64,000 bases of DNA from Massilia putida (GTDB lineage Bacteria; Pseudomonadota; Gammaproteobacteria; Burkholderiales; Burkholderiaceae_D): NCBI RefSeq assembly GCF_001941825.1, contig NZ_CP019038.1, positions 5,766,001 to 5,830,000 of the forward strand, written 5' to 3'. The position numbers were made by a program, and so were the translations under genes. The notes beneath the pieces are model-generated. The model was not told where the DNA came from. It did not search any database and saw only the letters and a program-made list of their open reading frames with translations. This document shows positions 1 through 9,799 of this stretch, one piece after another; position 1 is the first letter of the stretch, and every line of letters starts with the position of its first letter.

Positions 1-710
1 TGGGCGACGAAGTCGAAGTCATGGTCCTGGAAATCGACGAAGAGCGTCGCCGTATCTCGCTGGGCATGAAGCAGTGCAAGGCGAATCCGTGGGACGATTT
101 CGGCATGACCCACAAGAAGGGCGACAAGGTCAAAGGTCTGATCAAGTCGATCACCGACTTCGGCGTGTTCATCGGCCTGCCGGGCAACATCGACGGCCTG
201 GTGCACCTGTCCGACCTGTCGTGGACCGAGCCGGGCGAAGAAGCCGTCCGCCGCTTCAAGAAGGGCGACGAGCTGGAAGCCGTCGTGCTGGCGATCGACG
301 TCGAGCGCGAGCGTGTCTCGCTGGGCGTCAAGCAGCTGGAAGGCGACCCGTTCAACACCTTCGCATCGCTGAACGACAAGGGCACCCTGGTCACCGGCAC
401 GGTGAAATCGGTTGAGCCGAAAGGCGCCGTGATCGCGCTGAACGACGAAGTCGAAGGCTACCTGCGCGCTTCGGAAATCTCGCGCGACCGCGTGGAAGAT
501 GCCGGCACCCACCTGAAAGTGGGCGACAAGGTCGAAGCCCTGGTCATCAACATCGACCGCAAGGCACGCAGCATCCAGCTGTCGATCAAGGCCAAGGACA
601 ACGCCGAGACCCAGGAAGCCATGCAGAAGCTGGCTTCGGACAACAGCGCAGCAACCGGCACCACGTCGCTGGGCGCCCTGCTGAAGGCCAAGTTCGACAA
701 CAAAGGCTAA
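1..710 (+). CDS. rpsA: 30S ribosomal protein S1, 3' part (truncated by window edge)
   Basis: The reading frame is open from base 3 and runs in from the left, so the 5' end lies outside the window. The visible ~236 residues contain consecutive S1 (OB-fold) RNA-binding repeats: the end of one repeat, a complete repeat around the [10 protein letters not shown] motif (about residues 45-120) and a further one around [10 protein letters not shown]1 binds mRNA on the 30S subunit and promotes initiation on mRNAs with weak Shine-Dalgarno sequences. The tail after the last repeat ([18 protein letters not shown]) is the normal C-terminus for this group. ihfB follows after 21 bp, the same rpsA-ihfB order seen in many proteobacteria. 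The identification is secure; only the length is unknown. Confidence 0.97.
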   Translation, partial: GDEVEVMVLEIDEERRRISLGMKQCKANPWDDFGMTHKKGDKVKGLIKSITDFGVFIGLPGNIDGLVHLSDLSWTEPGEEAVRRFKKGDELEAVVLAIDVERERVSLGVKQLEGDPFNTFASLNDKGTLVTGTVKSVEPKGAVIALNDEVEGYLRASEISRDRVEDAGTHLKVGDKVEALVINIDRKARSIQLSIKAKDNAETQEAMQKLASDNSAATGTTSLGALLKAKFDNKG

Positions 711-731
711 TCCCTTTCGGAAGCTAAGCAG

Positions 732-1037
732 ATGACCAAGTCCGAGCTGATCAACCGCCTCGCCGAGCGCTATTCTCAGCTGGTGGCAAAAGACGCCGAG
801 TTTGCCGTCAAGACCATCCTCGATGCGATGACCAACGCTCTGTCGAGCGGCCAGCGCATCGAGATCCGCGGTTTCGGCAGCTTTGCACTGAACAGCCGGC
901 CGCCCCGCATCGGCCGCAATCCGAAGTCCGGCGACAAGGTGATGGTGCCCGAAAAACGGGTGCCCCACTTCAAACCGGGCAAGCAGTTGCGCGAGCGGGT
1001 CGACGCGATGGTCGGGCAGCCGATCATCGAAGACTGA
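732..1037 (+). CDS. ihfB: Integration host factor subunit beta
   Basis: This 101-residue protein has the full HU/IHF fold. It begins [17 protein letters not shown] and carries the DNA-binding arm with the signature GFGSF followed by [12 protein letters not shown], whose proline intercalates into DNA. IHF is a heterodimer with IhfA (not in this window) and bends DNA sharply at WATCAANNNNTTR sites, with roles in replication initiation, transcription and recombination. It sits 21 bp behind rpsA and is followed by a strong intrinsic terminator, so the two genes probably share a transcript. Six IHF-consensus-like sites occur between xseA and exbB further along this window (41168-41936). Confidence 0.97.
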   Translation: MTKSELINRLAERYSQLVAKDAEFAVKTILDAMTNALSSGQRIEIRGFGSFALNSRPPRIGRNPKSGDKVMVPEKRVPHFKPGKQLRERVDAMVGQPIIED

Positions 1038-1058
1038 AGCGTCTGCGTCGAGCCGACA

Positions 1059-1092
1059 AAAACGGCGTCCCTCACGGGCGCCGTTTTTTTTT
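1059..1092 (+). terminator. Rho-independent terminator after ihfB
   Basis: A 7-bp stem (AACGGCG 1061-1067 with CGCCGTT 1079-1085) is extended inside by CCC/GGG around a TCAC loop and followed by a run of nine T (1084-1092). It closes the rpsA-ihfB transcript. Confidence 0.93.
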
Positions 1093-1177
1093 GTGCCGCG
1101 GCAGTGCCGCTGGCAGCCGGACAGTCTTGGGAATAGAATGATCTTGCCATTTCCCCATGAGATGGAAGAATCCGGCG

Positions 1178-3622
1178 ATGAAACAGAAAGAATTACGGCT
1201 GGCTATCGTATTCTTCGGCGGCGTGTCGCTGGCCGTCTATCAGCACGGTATCAACCGCGAAATCCTCAACCTGGTGCGCACCTCGAACCTGTACGACCGG
1301 GGCCGGACAGGGATGGAAGGCAGCCCGTCGCCGATGCACCGGCACTACCCCGACGAGCCGGAGCGATCGACGGGCGACGTTTATTATCGGTTCCTCGACA
1401 CGGTCGGCAAGGAACTCGACCTGCACGTGATCGTCGACGTGGTGTCCGGCGCCTCCGCCGGCGCAATGAACGGGGTCGCGCTCAGCCGGGCCCTCGCCCA
1501 CGATCTCAGCCTGGCGCCCTTGACCGACATGTGGTTGGCCGAGGCGGACATCAGTGAATTGCTGGACGAGCAGGCCAAGGCGAAGCGCTGGAGCAAATGG
1601 TTTTTCTGGCCCTTCGTCGGACCGCTGCTGTCCCGGCTCAAGCACGAAGGCCTCATCATCGGCCCCGTCGACGCCGAAATGCGGGAACGGGTGTCGTTAT
1701 TCCTCCGCTCGCGCTGGTTCAAGCCGCCGCTCGACGGCCGCCGCCTCACGACCCTGATCCTCGACGGCCTCACCATGATGGAGCGTCCGGGCACTGCCGG
1801 CGCATCGCTGGTTCCCGCGGGCACGCGATTGGACTTGCTGGTCACGGCGACGGATTTCCGCGGCCTCGACCGCTCGATCTTCATCCACGACCCGCCCGTG
1901 CTGACCGAACGCGAACACAGGCGGCCCTTCCATTTCCAGCTCTACCATGAAAAGAGCGGGCATCTGCGCAGCGACTTCGACCTCGACAGCGTGCCGTCGC
2001 TCGCATTCGCCGCACGCGCCTCGGCATCGTATCCCGGGGCGTTTCCTCCCGCCCAGATCCGTGAAGTGGATGATCTGTTGGCAAAGCGTCACCGGCCATG
2101 GCCCGCGCGTGCGCAATTTATTAAACAGAATTTCGGTGGATATCGCGATCAAAGAAAGGATCCCGAGGACGCCGTGCTGGTCGACGGCAGCATCCTCGAC
2201 AACAAGCCGATCAAGGCGACCCTGGAGGCGATCCGCGCGCATAGCGCATTCCGCGAGGTCGACCGCCGCCTGATCTTCATCGACCCGCACTCCCAGCTCG
2301 ACAAGCCGGCGCCGGGCACGGAGGTGCCGGGTTTCTTCGCGACCCTGCGCGGGGCGCTCTCCGACCTGCCGCGCACCGATCCGACCTACAAGGAGCTGGC
2401 CGACGTCGGGCGTTACAACAAGCAAGTGCGGCGACTGAAGCAGGCGATCGCCTACGCCCGCCCGCAAGTGGCGAAACTGGTCGACCAGGCCACCGAGGGC
2501 AAGTCCAACGGCCGGTTTACCGTGAACGATCTCCGCCACTGGCGCCTCAGCTCGACCAACGCCCTGGCCGCCACGCCGATCGTTTACGATTCCTTCATGC
2601 GGACCCTGGTGCTGGAGTCGCTGGATTTTGTCGCTGACCTCATCGCCGGCGCGTGCGGCTTCGCGAGCGAATCGACCGCGACGCACCGGGTGCACGAGGC
2701 GGTGGAACTGTGGGCCGCACAACACGCCATCCTGCTTGCGGACTCTTACTACGCAGCGGAAAACGCCTATGAAAACGTCGACATGCCTGCGTTCGCCAAA
2801 ATGACGATCGACTTCGGCGTCGTGTACAAGAAACGCCGCCTGAATTTCGTGCTGCACGAGATTAACGACCTGTACGACACGGGCGAGGCGGGCGCGGCGG
2901 CGGCGGAAGACCTCGATCTCATCAATATCCAAGTCCACAAGCTCATCGATGCAATGTCGATGTACGACGATGCCGGTTTCCTCAGCGAGCGCGCGGTTGC
3001 CATGTGCCGCAAGCTCTTCACGCCCCTGACCGCAAGCCGGGTGGACATCGCCCGGTTCGTCGCCGACCGGGACGCGGACTTGACCGCGCTGGTCCGGCGC
3101 CTGGGCTTCGAATGCGACCTGGCGGGCAAGAACGATGACGCGGACACGTTGCTGTCGTCGGCGCTGGTGCAGAACCTGGAACCGCGCTACCGGACCGCCA
3201 TCCTCACCGGGTACCTCGGCTATTTTTATTGGGACGTCATCCTGCACCCCGTCGTCAGCGCGCTGGCGCTGGAAACCGGACCGATCGAAGAGATCCTGGT
3301 CGATCGCATCAGCCCCGACGACGCGCTCAGCCTCGCTCCGCCCGGCAACCCGCGCGTCCTCCTGGGCGGGACGTTCGCCGGTTTCGGCGGTTTTCTCAAT
3401 CGCGCGACGCGGGAAAACGACTACCTGTGGGGCCGGTTGCATGCGGTCGACCGGCTGTTCGACATCCTGGCCAGCACCTTGCCGAGCGCAATCTGGGCCA
3501 CGATCGACCTTCACGCATTGAAGAAGGCGGGGTTCGAATGCGTGATCGAGGAGGAGGCGCGGCGGTTGCGCCTCGTCCCGGACCTGGTGGGCCGGCTGCG
3601 CGACGCCATCGCGGCGTTTTGA
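1178..3622 (+). CDS. Patatin-related protein (large form, DUF3376-like)
   Basis: This ~814-residue protein belongs to the large bacterial patatin-related proteins. The N-terminus reads KQKELRLAIVFFGGVSLAVY, where the usual patatin GGGxRG oxyanion motif is replaced by GGVSLAVYQHG, as is typical of this subfamily. The nucleophile motif GASAG puts the catalytic serine at about residue 93 and the partner aspartate at about 336 (VDGSILDNKP). The ~450-residue C-terminal part is characteristic of the family but has no known activity. A lipid acyl hydrolase is the expected function; the substrate is unknown. I chose the ATG at 1178 over the one at 1157 because GGAAGA lies at ribosome-binding distance and conservation begins there. 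It stands alone between terminators and lapA. Confidence 0.85.
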   Translation: MKQKELRLAIVFFGGVSLAVYQHGINREILNLVRTSNLYDRGRTGMEGSPSPMHRHYPDEPERSTGDVYYRFLDTVGKELDLHVIVDVVSGASAGAMNGVALSRALAHDLSLAPLTDMWLAEADISELLDEQAKAKRWSKWFFWPFVGPLLSRLKHEGLIIGPVDAEMRERVSLFLRSRWFKPPLDGRRLTTLILDGLTMMERPGTAGASLVPAGTRLDLLVTATDFRGLDRSIFIHDPPVLTEREHRRPFHFQLYHEKSGHLRSDFDLDSVPSLAFAARASASYPGAFPPAQIREVDDLLAKRHRPWPARAQFIKQNFGGYRDQRKDPEDAVLVDGSILDNKPIKATLEAIRAHSAFREVDRRLIFIDPHSQLDKPAPGTEVPGFFATLRGALSDLPRTDPTYKELADVGRYNKQVRRLKQAIAYARPQVAKLVDQATEGKSNGRFTVNDLRHWRLSSTNALAATPIVYDSFMRTLVLESLDFVADLIAGACGFASESTATHRVHEAVELWAAQHAILLADSYYAAENAYENVDMPAFAKMTIDFGVVYKKRRLNFVLHEINDLYDTGEAGAAAAEDLDLINIQVHKLIDAMSMYDDAGFLSERAVAMCRKLFTPLTASRVDIARFVADRDADLTALVRRLGFECDLAGKNDDADTLLSSALVQNLEPRYRTAILTGYLGYFYWDVILHPVVSALALETGPIEEILVDRISPDDALSLAPPGNPRVLLGGTFAGFGGFLNRATRENDYLWGRLHAVDRLFDILASTLPSAIWATIDLHALKKAGFECVIEEEARRLRLVPDLVGRLRDAIAAF

Positions 3623-3791
3623 CTTGCCCATCCCGGCAAAGATGTAACCGCACATTGCATCCCCGATGCCGTTCGTGCAACCCACGTATAATCACGCCGC
3701 ATGCGCACAACGGCCGGGCTGGCCGTCCTATGAATATCGTTTCAAATATGCGACACTGCGCCTTTGCCGTCTTTCCACTCGGGACCTGCTG

Positions 3792-4097
3792 ATGAAACTC
3801 GTCTCCACCATCGTCGGTTGCCTGCTGTTCGTCCTGTTTTTCAGCTTCGCCCTGAAGAACACGCACCAGGTCGACCTGCACTTCTTCCTGAACTACGAGG
3901 TGAGGGGGCCGCTGGTGCTGATGCTGCTGGCGTTTTTCATCGCCGGCGCCTTCCTCGGCATCCTGGCCGTGACGCCGACCGTGTTCCGCCACCGCCGCGA
4001 AAGCTCGCAGCACAAGCACACGATCCAGGCCCTGCAAAACGCGGCCGGCACCGCCGCCGGCGCACCGCAGCCGGACGGCATCGCGCCGCGCGGCTGA
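3792..4097 (+). CDS. lapA: LapA-like small membrane protein (DUF1049)
   Basis: This 101-residue protein has two transmembrane segments (about residues 4-22 and 38-60) with the family signature FALKNTHQVDLHFF between them, then a basic cytoplasmic tail. LapA (YciS) is encoded with LapB across Gram-negatives and belongs to the machinery that regulates LPS synthesis. The start at 3792 is where the first hydrophobic helix begins; the upstream in-frame methionine would only add unconserved sequence. It lies 30 bp before lapB, so the two are very probably cotranscribed. Confidence 0.85.
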   Translation: MKLVSTIVGCLLFVLFFSFALKNTHQVDLHFFLNYEVRGPLVLMLLAFFIAGAFLGILAVTPTVFRHRRESSQHKHTIQALQNAAGTAAGAPQPDGIAPRG

Positions 4098-4127
4098 ACG
4101 AAACTGAGTAATCAATAAGAACAACAT

Positions 4128-5303
4128 ATGGAATTTGAAATCTGGTGGCTGCTCGGCATCCCCGTCTTTTTTGCACTTGGCTGGATCGCCGCCCGTGTCG
4201 ACATCAAGCAACTCGTCTCCGAATCGCGCAGCCTCCCGCGCGGCTATTTCAAGGGCCTGAATTTCCTCCTCAACGAGCAGCCGGACAAGGCGATCGACGC
4301 GTTCATCGAGATCGTCAAGCTGGACCCGGAAACGGCCGACATGCACTTCGCGCTCGGCAACCTGTTCCGCCGCCGCGGCGAGACCGAGCGCGCGATCCGC
4401 GTCCACCAGAACCTGTTGTCGCGTCCCGACCTGCCGATCGAGCAGCAGGTGCACGCCCAGTACGAACTGGGGATGGACTACCTGAAGGCGGGCCTCCTCG
4501 ACCGCGCCGAGGAAACGTTCAATCTGCTCGTCGACACGCAATACGGCGTGCAGGCGCGCCGCGCGCTGCTGGAGATCTTCCAGCGCGAAAAGGAATGGCG
4601 CCGCGCGATCGCCGCCGCCGAAGGCTTGCAGGAATCGGGCGCCGGCGCCCACCACAAGGAGATCGCCCAGTTTTATTGCGAGCTGGCGCAGGACGCCCTC
4701 GTGCACATGCAGTCGGACGAAGCGAAGGCCTTGCTGGACAAGGCCCTGCAGGCCGACCGCAAGAGCGTGCGCGCGACGATGCTGTACGGCGACGCGCTGG
4801 TGGCCGAGGGCGATATCGAGGGTGCGCTGAAGACGTGGCGCCGCGTCGAGCAGCAGAGCGTGCCGCACGTGGCCCTCGTCGCCACGCGTCTGATGGACGG
4901 CTACCGCAAGGTCGGCCGGCCGCAGGAAGGCGTCAACCTGCTGCGCTCCTACCTGGAAGAAGTGTCGTCGATTGATCTGATCGAGGTTGTCTTCAAGGCC
5001 GTCATTGAACTCAACGGCGTCGACGCTGCCAAACAGCTGGTGGTGGAAGAGCTGCGCCGCAATCCGACCCTGCTCGGTCTCGACAAATTGCTGGAAGCGC
5101 GCCTGATGGACGCGCCGGCGAACGTCTGGGAAGAGCTGTCGATGGTGAAGAATCTGGTGCACGGATACACGCAGAAACTGGCGCGTTACCAGTGCAGCCA
5201 CTGTGGTTTCAAGGCGCGCCAGTATTATTGGCAATGCCCGGGGTGCAGCAAGTGGGAGACCTACCCGCCGCGCCGTACCGAAGAACTGAATGTGATGAAC
5301 TAA
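4128..5303 (+). CDS. lapB: Lipopolysaccharide assembly protein B
   Basis: This 391-residue protein matches LapB/YciM in length and architecture. It has one N-terminal membrane helix ([19 protein letters not shown]), a cytoplasmic series of TPR helices (about residues 40-340) and a C-terminal rubredoxin-like zinc ribbon with two Cys pairs (CSHCGF ... CPGCSKW, about 355-378). In E. coli LapB presents LpxC to the FtsH protease and so limits lipid A synthesis. The order lapA-lapB-ugd-rfaE, with gaps of 30, 13 and 7 bp, points to one transcription unit for envelope sugar and LPS production. Confidence 0.93.
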   Translation: MEFEIWWLLGIPVFFALGWIAARVDIKQLVSESRSLPRGYFKGLNFLLNEQPDKAIDAFIEIVKLDPETADMHFALGNLFRRRGETERAIRVHQNLLSRPDLPIEQQVHAQYELGMDYLKAGLLDRAEETFNLLVDTQYGVQARRALLEIFQREKEWRRAIAAAEGLQESGAGAHHKEIAQFYCELAQDALVHMQSDEAKALLDKALQADRKSVRATMLYGDALVAEGDIEGALKTWRRVEQQSVPHVALVATRLMDGYRKVGRPQEGVNLLRSYLEEVSSIDLIEVVFKAVIELNGVDAAKQLVVEELRRNPTLLGLDKLLEARLMDAPANVWEELSMVKNLVHGYTQKLARYQCSHCGFKARQYYWQCPGCSKWETYPPRRTEELNVMN

Positions 5304-5316
5304 GCTAAAGCGAACC

Positions 5317-6687
5317 ATGAAGATTACGATTATCGGCACCGGCTACGTCGGTCTCGTCACCGGCGCGTGCCTGGCGGAACTCGGCAACGACGTCTTTTGC
5401 CTCGACGTCGACCAACGCAAGATCGACCTGCTGAACAACGGCGGCATCCCCATCCACGAACCGGGCCTGGAAGAAGTCGTCGCGCGCAACCGCGCGGCCG
5501 GCCGCCTGCAGTTCTCGACGGACGTCGCCGCCAGCGTCGCGCACGGCCAGCTGCAGTTCATCGCCGTCGGCACCCCGCCGGACGAAGACGGCTCCGCCGA
5601 CCTGCAATACGTGCTGGCCGCCGCCCGCAACATCGGCCGCCACATGGACGGCTACAAGGTCATCGTCGACAAGTCCACGGTGCCCGTCGGCACGGCCGAC
5701 CGCGTCGCCGCCGCGCTGCGCGAAGAGTTGCGTGCGCGCGGCGAGGAGAGCATGGAATTCGCCGTCGTCTCGAATCCCGAATTCCTGAAGGAAGGCGCGG
5801 CCGTCGAAGACTTCATGCGTCCGGACCGCATCGTCATCGGCCACGACGACACGCCAGCGGGCCACCGCGCGCGCGACCTCATGAAGCTGCTGTACGCGCC
5901 GTTCAACCGCAACCACGAGCGCGTCTACTGGATGGACGTGCGCTCGGCGGAGTTCACGAAATACGCCGCCAACGCGATGCTGGCCACGCGCATCTCGTTC
6001 ATGAACGAACTGGCGAACCTGGCCGACCAGGTGGGCGCCGACATCGAAGCCGTCCGCCACGGCATCGGTTCCGACCCGCGCATCGGCCACAGCTTCCTGT
6101 ACGCCGGCGCCGGCTACGGCGGCTCGTGCTTCCCGAAGGATGTGCAGGCGCTCGAGCGCACGGCGCGCCAGTACGACCAGGAACTGTTGATCCTGCGCGC
6201 CGTGGAAGCCGTCAACGACCGCCAGAAGCAGGTGCTGGGCCGCAAGGTCGTGCAGCGCTTCGGCGCAGACCTGACGGGCATGAAGTTCGCGGTCTGGGGC
6301 CTCGCATTCAAGCCGAACACGGACGATATGCGCGAAGCGCCGTCGCGCGTGCTGCTGAAGGAACTGATCGAGCGCGGTGCCACCGTCGCCGTGCACGACC
6401 CGGTCGCGATGGACGAGGCAAAGCGCGTGCTGGCGCTCGACCTGAACGACGCCCAGCTGGCGCGCATCGATTTCAAAAAGACGCCGATGGAAGCGCTGGA
6501 TGGTGCCGAAGCTCTGGTGATCGTCACCGAATGGAAGGCGTTCCGCAGCCCGGACTTCGAGCAGATCAAGGCGCGCCTCAAGCACCCCGTGATCATCGAC
6601 GGCCGCAACCTGTTCGAGCCGCCGCTGATGACGGGCCTCGGCATCGAATACCACGGCATCGGCCGCTCCGTCCTGACGGGCAAGTGA
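5317..6687 (+). CDS. ugd: UDP-glucose 6-dehydrogenase
   Basis: This 456-residue enzyme oxidises UDP-glucose to UDP-glucuronate with two NAD+. The N-terminal Rossmann motif [15 protein letters not shown] starts at residue 6. The catalytic cysteine lies in [12 protein letters not shown] (about residue 270), and the C-terminal UDP-binding domain carries [17 protein letters not shown]. Length and motifs are complete. UDP-glucuronate feeds capsule/EPS synthesis or lipid A modification. The gene sits between lapB (13 bp) and rfaE (7 bp), consistent with a cell-surface sugar operon. Confidence 0.96.
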   Translation: MKITIIGTGYVGLVTGACLAELGNDVFCLDVDQRKIDLLNNGGIPIHEPGLEEVVARNRAAGRLQFSTDVAASVAHGQLQFIAVGTPPDEDGSADLQYVLAAARNIGRHMDGYKVIVDKSTVPVGTADRVAAALREELRARGEESMEFAVVSNPEFLKEGAAVEDFMRPDRIVIGHDDTPAGHRARDLMKLLYAPFNRNHERVYWMDVRSAEFTKYAANAMLATRISFMNELANLADQVGADIEAVRHGIGSDPRIGHSFLYAGAGYGGSCFPKDVQALERTARQYDQELLILRAVEAVNDRQKQVLGRKVVQRFGADLTGMKFAVWGLAFKPNTDDMREAPSRVLLKELIERGATVAVHDPVAMDEAKRVLALDLNDAQLARIDFKKTPMEALDGAEALVIVTEWKAFRSPDFEQIKARLKHPVIIDGRNLFEPPLMTGLGIEYHGIGRSVLTGK

Positions 6688-6694
6688 GGCGCGC

Positions 6695-7696
6695 ATGACC
6701 AGCACCATCGCCAGCCGCCTGCTGCCGACCGACAGCTACCGCCAGGCCGAGGCGCCGCAACTCGACAGCGTGCGCCTGCTCGTCGTGGGCGACGTCATGC
6801 TCGACCGCTACTGGTTCGGCGACGTCTCGCGCATTTCGCCGGAAGCGCCGGTGCCCGTCGTGCGCATCGAGCGCCGCGAGGAGCGCCTGGGCGGCGCCGC
6901 CAACGTGGCGCGCAACGCGGCGGCCCTGGGCACGCATTGCGGCCTGCTGGGCGTGGTCGGTGCCGACGAGGCGGGCGACCACGTCGAGCGCATCCTGCGC
7001 GAATCGAGCATCCACAGCTACCTCAAGCGCGACGAGGCGATCTCCACGATCATCAAGCTGCGCGTGATCGGCCGCCAGCAGCAGATGGTGCGCATCGACT
7101 TCGAGGACGCGCCGACGGAAACGACCTTGCGCGACAAGCTCACGCAGTTCAAGGCGCTGCTGCCGGACTACGACGTGATCATCCTGTCCGACTACAACAA
7201 GGGCAGCCTGGTCAACGTGGCGGAGATGATCCGCGCCGCGCGCGCGGCCGGCAAGACCGTCATGGTCGACCCGAAAGGCGACGATTTCACGCCGTACGCG
7301 GGCGCCACGATGCTCACGCCGAACAAGTCGGAACTCAAGCGCATCGTCGGCAGCTGGAAGACGGAAGACCAGCTGACGGAAAAGGCGCAGCAGCTGCGCA
7401 CCGACCTGGGCCTGGAAGCGCTGCTGCTGACCCGCTCGGAAGAGGGCATGAGCCTGTACACGGCGAACGAGGTCCTGCACGTCCACGCGGACGCGCGCGA
7501 AGTGTTCGACGTCTCCGGCGCCGGCGACACCGTCATCGCGACGATGGCCGCCATGCTGGGGGCCGGCGCGTCGTTGCCGGAAGCGCTGGCGACCGCGAAC
7601 CGCGCGGGCGGCATCGTCGTCGGCAAGCTGGGCACGGCGACCGTCACCCGCGACGAGTTGTTCGCGCAGCGCCGCAAGGACGACGGCTACGCGTGA
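6695..7696 (+). CDS. rfaE1: D-glycero-beta-D-manno-heptose-7-phosphate kinase
   Basis: This 333-residue ribokinase/PfkB-type kinase corresponds to the N-terminal domain of HldE only, so it is the separate-domain (HldA/RfaE1) form. Visible motifs are GGAANVARNAAALG near residue 67, the anion-hole/catalytic motif DVSGAGDTV (about residue 272), and VDPKGDDFTPY in between. It makes heptose-1,7-bisphosphate for the LPS inner core. No nucleotidyltransferase domain (RfaE2) follows, so that gene must be elsewhere. It lies 7 bp after ugd, which suggests cotranscription. Confidence 0.92.
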   Translation: MTSTIASRLLPTDSYRQAEAPQLDSVRLLVVGDVMLDRYWFGDVSRISPEAPVPVVRIERREERLGGAANVARNAAALGTHCGLLGVVGADEAGDHVERILRESSIHSYLKRDEAISTIIKLRVIGRQQQMVRIDFEDAPTETTLRDKLTQFKALLPDYDVIILSDYNKGSLVNVAEMIRAARAAGKTVMVDPKGDDFTPYAGATMLTPNKSELKRIVGSWKTEDQLTEKAQQLRTDLGLEALLLTRSEEGMSLYTANEVLHVHADAREVFDVSGAGDTVIATMAAMLGAGASLPEALATANRAGGIVVGKLGTATVTRDELFAQRRKDDGYA

Positions 7697-7817
7697 TTGC
7701 GGAATCGCACATCGCGCCGTCAACCCATCGTCACGTCCATCCGTTATGGCAACAGGCGGCCCTCCGCGGCCGCCATCCAAGCCAACGACCAACGCGAATA
7801 TTAACGGAGAAAACGAG

Positions 7818-8222
7818 ATGATCAAGAAGCTGATGCTTGCAGTCGCCACGCTGGTGGCGTCGATGGGCTTTGCATTCGCCCAGGTGGACGTTAACAAGGC
7901 CGACGCCGCCGCGCTGGATTCGGTCAAAGGCGTTGGTCCGGCCATGTCGAAGGCAATCATCGACGAACGCACCAAGGCGGGTCCGTTCAAGGACTGGAGC
8001 GATTTCCAGAAGCGCGTGAAAGGCGTGGCCGACAAGCGCGCGACCCAGCTGTCGAAGGCCGGCCTGCAGGTGAACGGGCAATCCAAGGACGGCGCACCCA
8101 TGGCTGCCGCACCGGCCGAGAAGGCCGCCAAGCCGGCCAAGAGCAGCGCCAAGCCGGCCGACATGAAGGCCAAGCCGGCCGACACGAAAGCCAAGCCCGA
8201 GGCCGCCAAGTCGGCGACCTGA
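7818..8222 (+). CDS. Secreted ComEA-family helix-hairpin-helix protein
   Basis: This 134-residue protein has a signal peptide (cleavage after FAFA, about residue 20). A tandem HhH DNA-binding domain follows, with the ComEA hallmark VDVNKADAAALDSVKGVGP and KAIIDERTKAGPFKDWSDF. The tail is Lys/Ala/Pro-rich with repeats of the type AKPADMKAKPADTKAKPE. ComEA proteins bind double-stranded DNA in the periplasm during natural transformation; small versions with low-complexity tails are common in Burkholderiales and not always tied to competence. I chose the start at 7818 because GGAGA (7806-7810) precedes it and the signal peptide begins there. A terminator follows directly. Confidence 0.85.
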   Translation: MIKKLMLAVATLVASMGFAFAQVDVNKADAAALDSVKGVGPAMSKAIIDERTKAGPFKDWSDFQKRVKGVADKRATQLSKAGLQVNGQSKDGAPMAAAPAEKAAKPAKSSAKPADMKAKPADTKAKPEAAKSAT

Positions 8223-8241
8223 TCGGCCGCATGCCGCATGA

Positions 8242-8265
8242 AACCCCGCCGAGCGCGGGGTTTTT
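8242..8265 (+). terminator. Rho-independent terminator
   Basis: An 8-bp perfect stem (AACCCCGC 8242-8249 with GCGGGGTT 8255-8262) closes a 5-nt loop and is followed by T5, just after the HhH gene and before cysM. Confidence 0.9.
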
Positions 8266-8357
8266 CTTTGGCGTACGCGCCGGCACCGACCCCGCCCCGT
8301 ACGCGCTGCCGCAACTCGGATTAGAATGGCGCTTTCGCGTTCGCAAAAGAGTAAGCA

Positions 8358-9260
8358 ATGGCATACAAGACCATCGAAGACACGATCGGCAATACCCCGC
8401 TGGTGCAACTGGTGCGCATCCCCGGGCCGGAAGCGGCGGCCCGCAACAACATCATCCTCGGCAAGCTCGAAGGCAACAACCCGGCGGGTTCCGTGAAGGA
8501 CCGGGCGGCGATGTCGATGCTGCGCGGGGCCGAGGCGCGCGGCCAGATCAAACCCGGCGACACGCTGATCGAAGCGACGAGCGGCAACACGGGCATCGCG
8601 CTGTCGATGGCTGCGGCGATCCGCGGCTACAAGATGGTGCTGGTCATGCCGGACAACCTGTCGGTCGAGCGCCGCCAGAGCATGGCCGCGTACGGCGCCC
8701 GCATCATCCTGACGCCGAAGACGGGCGGCATGGAATACGCGCGCGACCTGGCCGAGCAGATGCAGAAGGACGGGCAGGGCATCATCCTCGACCAGTTCGG
8801 CAACCAGGACAATCCGCGCGCCCACTACGAGACGACGGGTCCGGAAATCTGGCGCGACACGGAAGGCCGCGTCACCCACTTCGTCAGCGCGATGGGCACC
8901 ACCGGCACGATCATGGGCGTGTCGCGCTATCTGAAGGAACAGAACGAGGGCGTGCGCATCATCGGCGCGCAGCCGGAAGAAGGATCGTCGATTCCCGGCA
9001 TCCGCAAATGGCCGGAAGCCTATATGCCGAAGATCTTCGACAAGTCGCGCATCGACCAGGTCGAGAGCGTGACCCAGGCCGCGGCGGAACAGATGGCGCG
9101 CCGTCTGGCGGCCGAAGAGGGTATTTTCTGCGGTATTTCCGCAGCCGGCGCCTGCGAAATCGCCTTGCGCATTTCGCAGACGGTCGAGAATGCGACGATC
9201 GTGTTCATCGTCTGCGACCGCGGTGATCGTTATTTGTCGACGGGTGTGTTTCCCGCCTGA
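8358..9260 (+). CDS. cysM: Cysteine synthase B
   Basis: This 300-residue PLP-dependent enzyme makes cysteine from O-acetylserine and sulfide or thiosulfate. The PLP lysine lies in NNPAGSVKDRAA (about residue 45), the substrate loop is TSGNTGIAL, and the PLP-phosphate site is AMGTTGTIMGVSRYLKE. The N-terminus (KTIEDTIGNTPLVQL) and the length fit the CysM rather than the CysK branch. It is monocistronic here, with a terminator upstream and a convergent gene downstream. Confidence 0.92.
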   Translation: MAYKTIEDTIGNTPLVQLVRIPGPEAAARNNIILGKLEGNNPAGSVKDRAAMSMLRGAEARGQIKPGDTLIEATSGNTGIALSMAAAIRGYKMVLVMPDNLSVERRQSMAAYGARIILTPKTGGMEYARDLAEQMQKDGQGIILDQFGNQDNPRAHYETTGPEIWRDTEGRVTHFVSAMGTTGTIMGVSRYLKEQNEGVRIIGAQPEEGSSIPGIRKWPEAYMPKIFDKSRIDQVESVTQAAAEQMARRLAAEEGIFCGISAAGACEIALRISQTVENATIVFIVCDRGDRYLSTGVFPA

Positions 9261-9380
9261 TTGTCGTGTTGCCCGGCGCGGGTTCGCGGCGCTGGGTCTC
9301 CCACCCCACGCGATGTGGGTCGAACATGCCTGCTCCGGTGCGGCGGCATCAAAGGCCGCCGTCCGGTCCGACGCGTTGCA

Positions 9381-9725
9381 TTATTGCTCGGCGCCGCTGC
9401 CGCCAGCGTCCTTGTCTTTCGGCTTGAACTGCTTGTCGCTGATGCGGAACTTGGCGCGGCGGTCGCCCATCAGGTAACGCAGGTCACGGATCGACAGGTC
9501 CGAGACTTCGTGCATGCGGATCAGCAGCGAGGCGCCGACCGGCAGGCGGTGGTGGCGGATTTTCGAGATCACCGGCGGTGCGACTTCCAGAGCGCGCGAC
9601 AGGGCCGCGTCGTTTTTCAGGCGCAGGTTCTCGATCAGGGTGTCGAGCAGGCGATTCGGGTTGTATTGCAGCAGTTCGTCATTTTCCGAATCGCTGTTCA
9701 TATCGATACCGACTTGGTTCGTCAT
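9381..9725 (-). CDS. Small helix-turn-helix protein, possible autoregulated repressor
   Basis: This 114-residue protein of unknown function contains a lambda-repressor/Cro-type HTH at about residues 28-90: NDAALSRALEVAPPVISKI resembles helices 2-3 of XRE regulators, followed by HHRLPVGASLLIRMHEV. The N-terminus is acidic and the C-terminus is Lys/Asp-rich and probably disordered. The start may be 9725 or the methionine eight codons in (9701). It is convergent to cysM and is followed upstream by an unusually AT-rich intergenic region with an inverted repeat over its probable -10 box. I infer a DNA-binding regulator; targets are unknown. Confidence 0.7.
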   Translation of the reverse strand: MTNQVGIDMNSDSENDELLQYNPNRLLDTLIENLRLKNDAALSRALEVAPPVISKIRHHRLPVGASLLIRMHEVSDLSIRDLRYLMGDRRAKFRISDKQFKPKDKDAGGSGAEQ

Positions 9726-9799
9726 GATGTCACTATTCCTATGAGAGTTTGTCAGAGCTCGGGGCGAACTTCCAGGTCCTTGAGGATATGAAAGTTTCT

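Noticed and set aside
1697..3685. 662-codon minus-strand frame under the patatin-related gene
   Set aside because: Antisense shadow; no start signal and no domain, while the plus strand carries a recognisable family over its full length.
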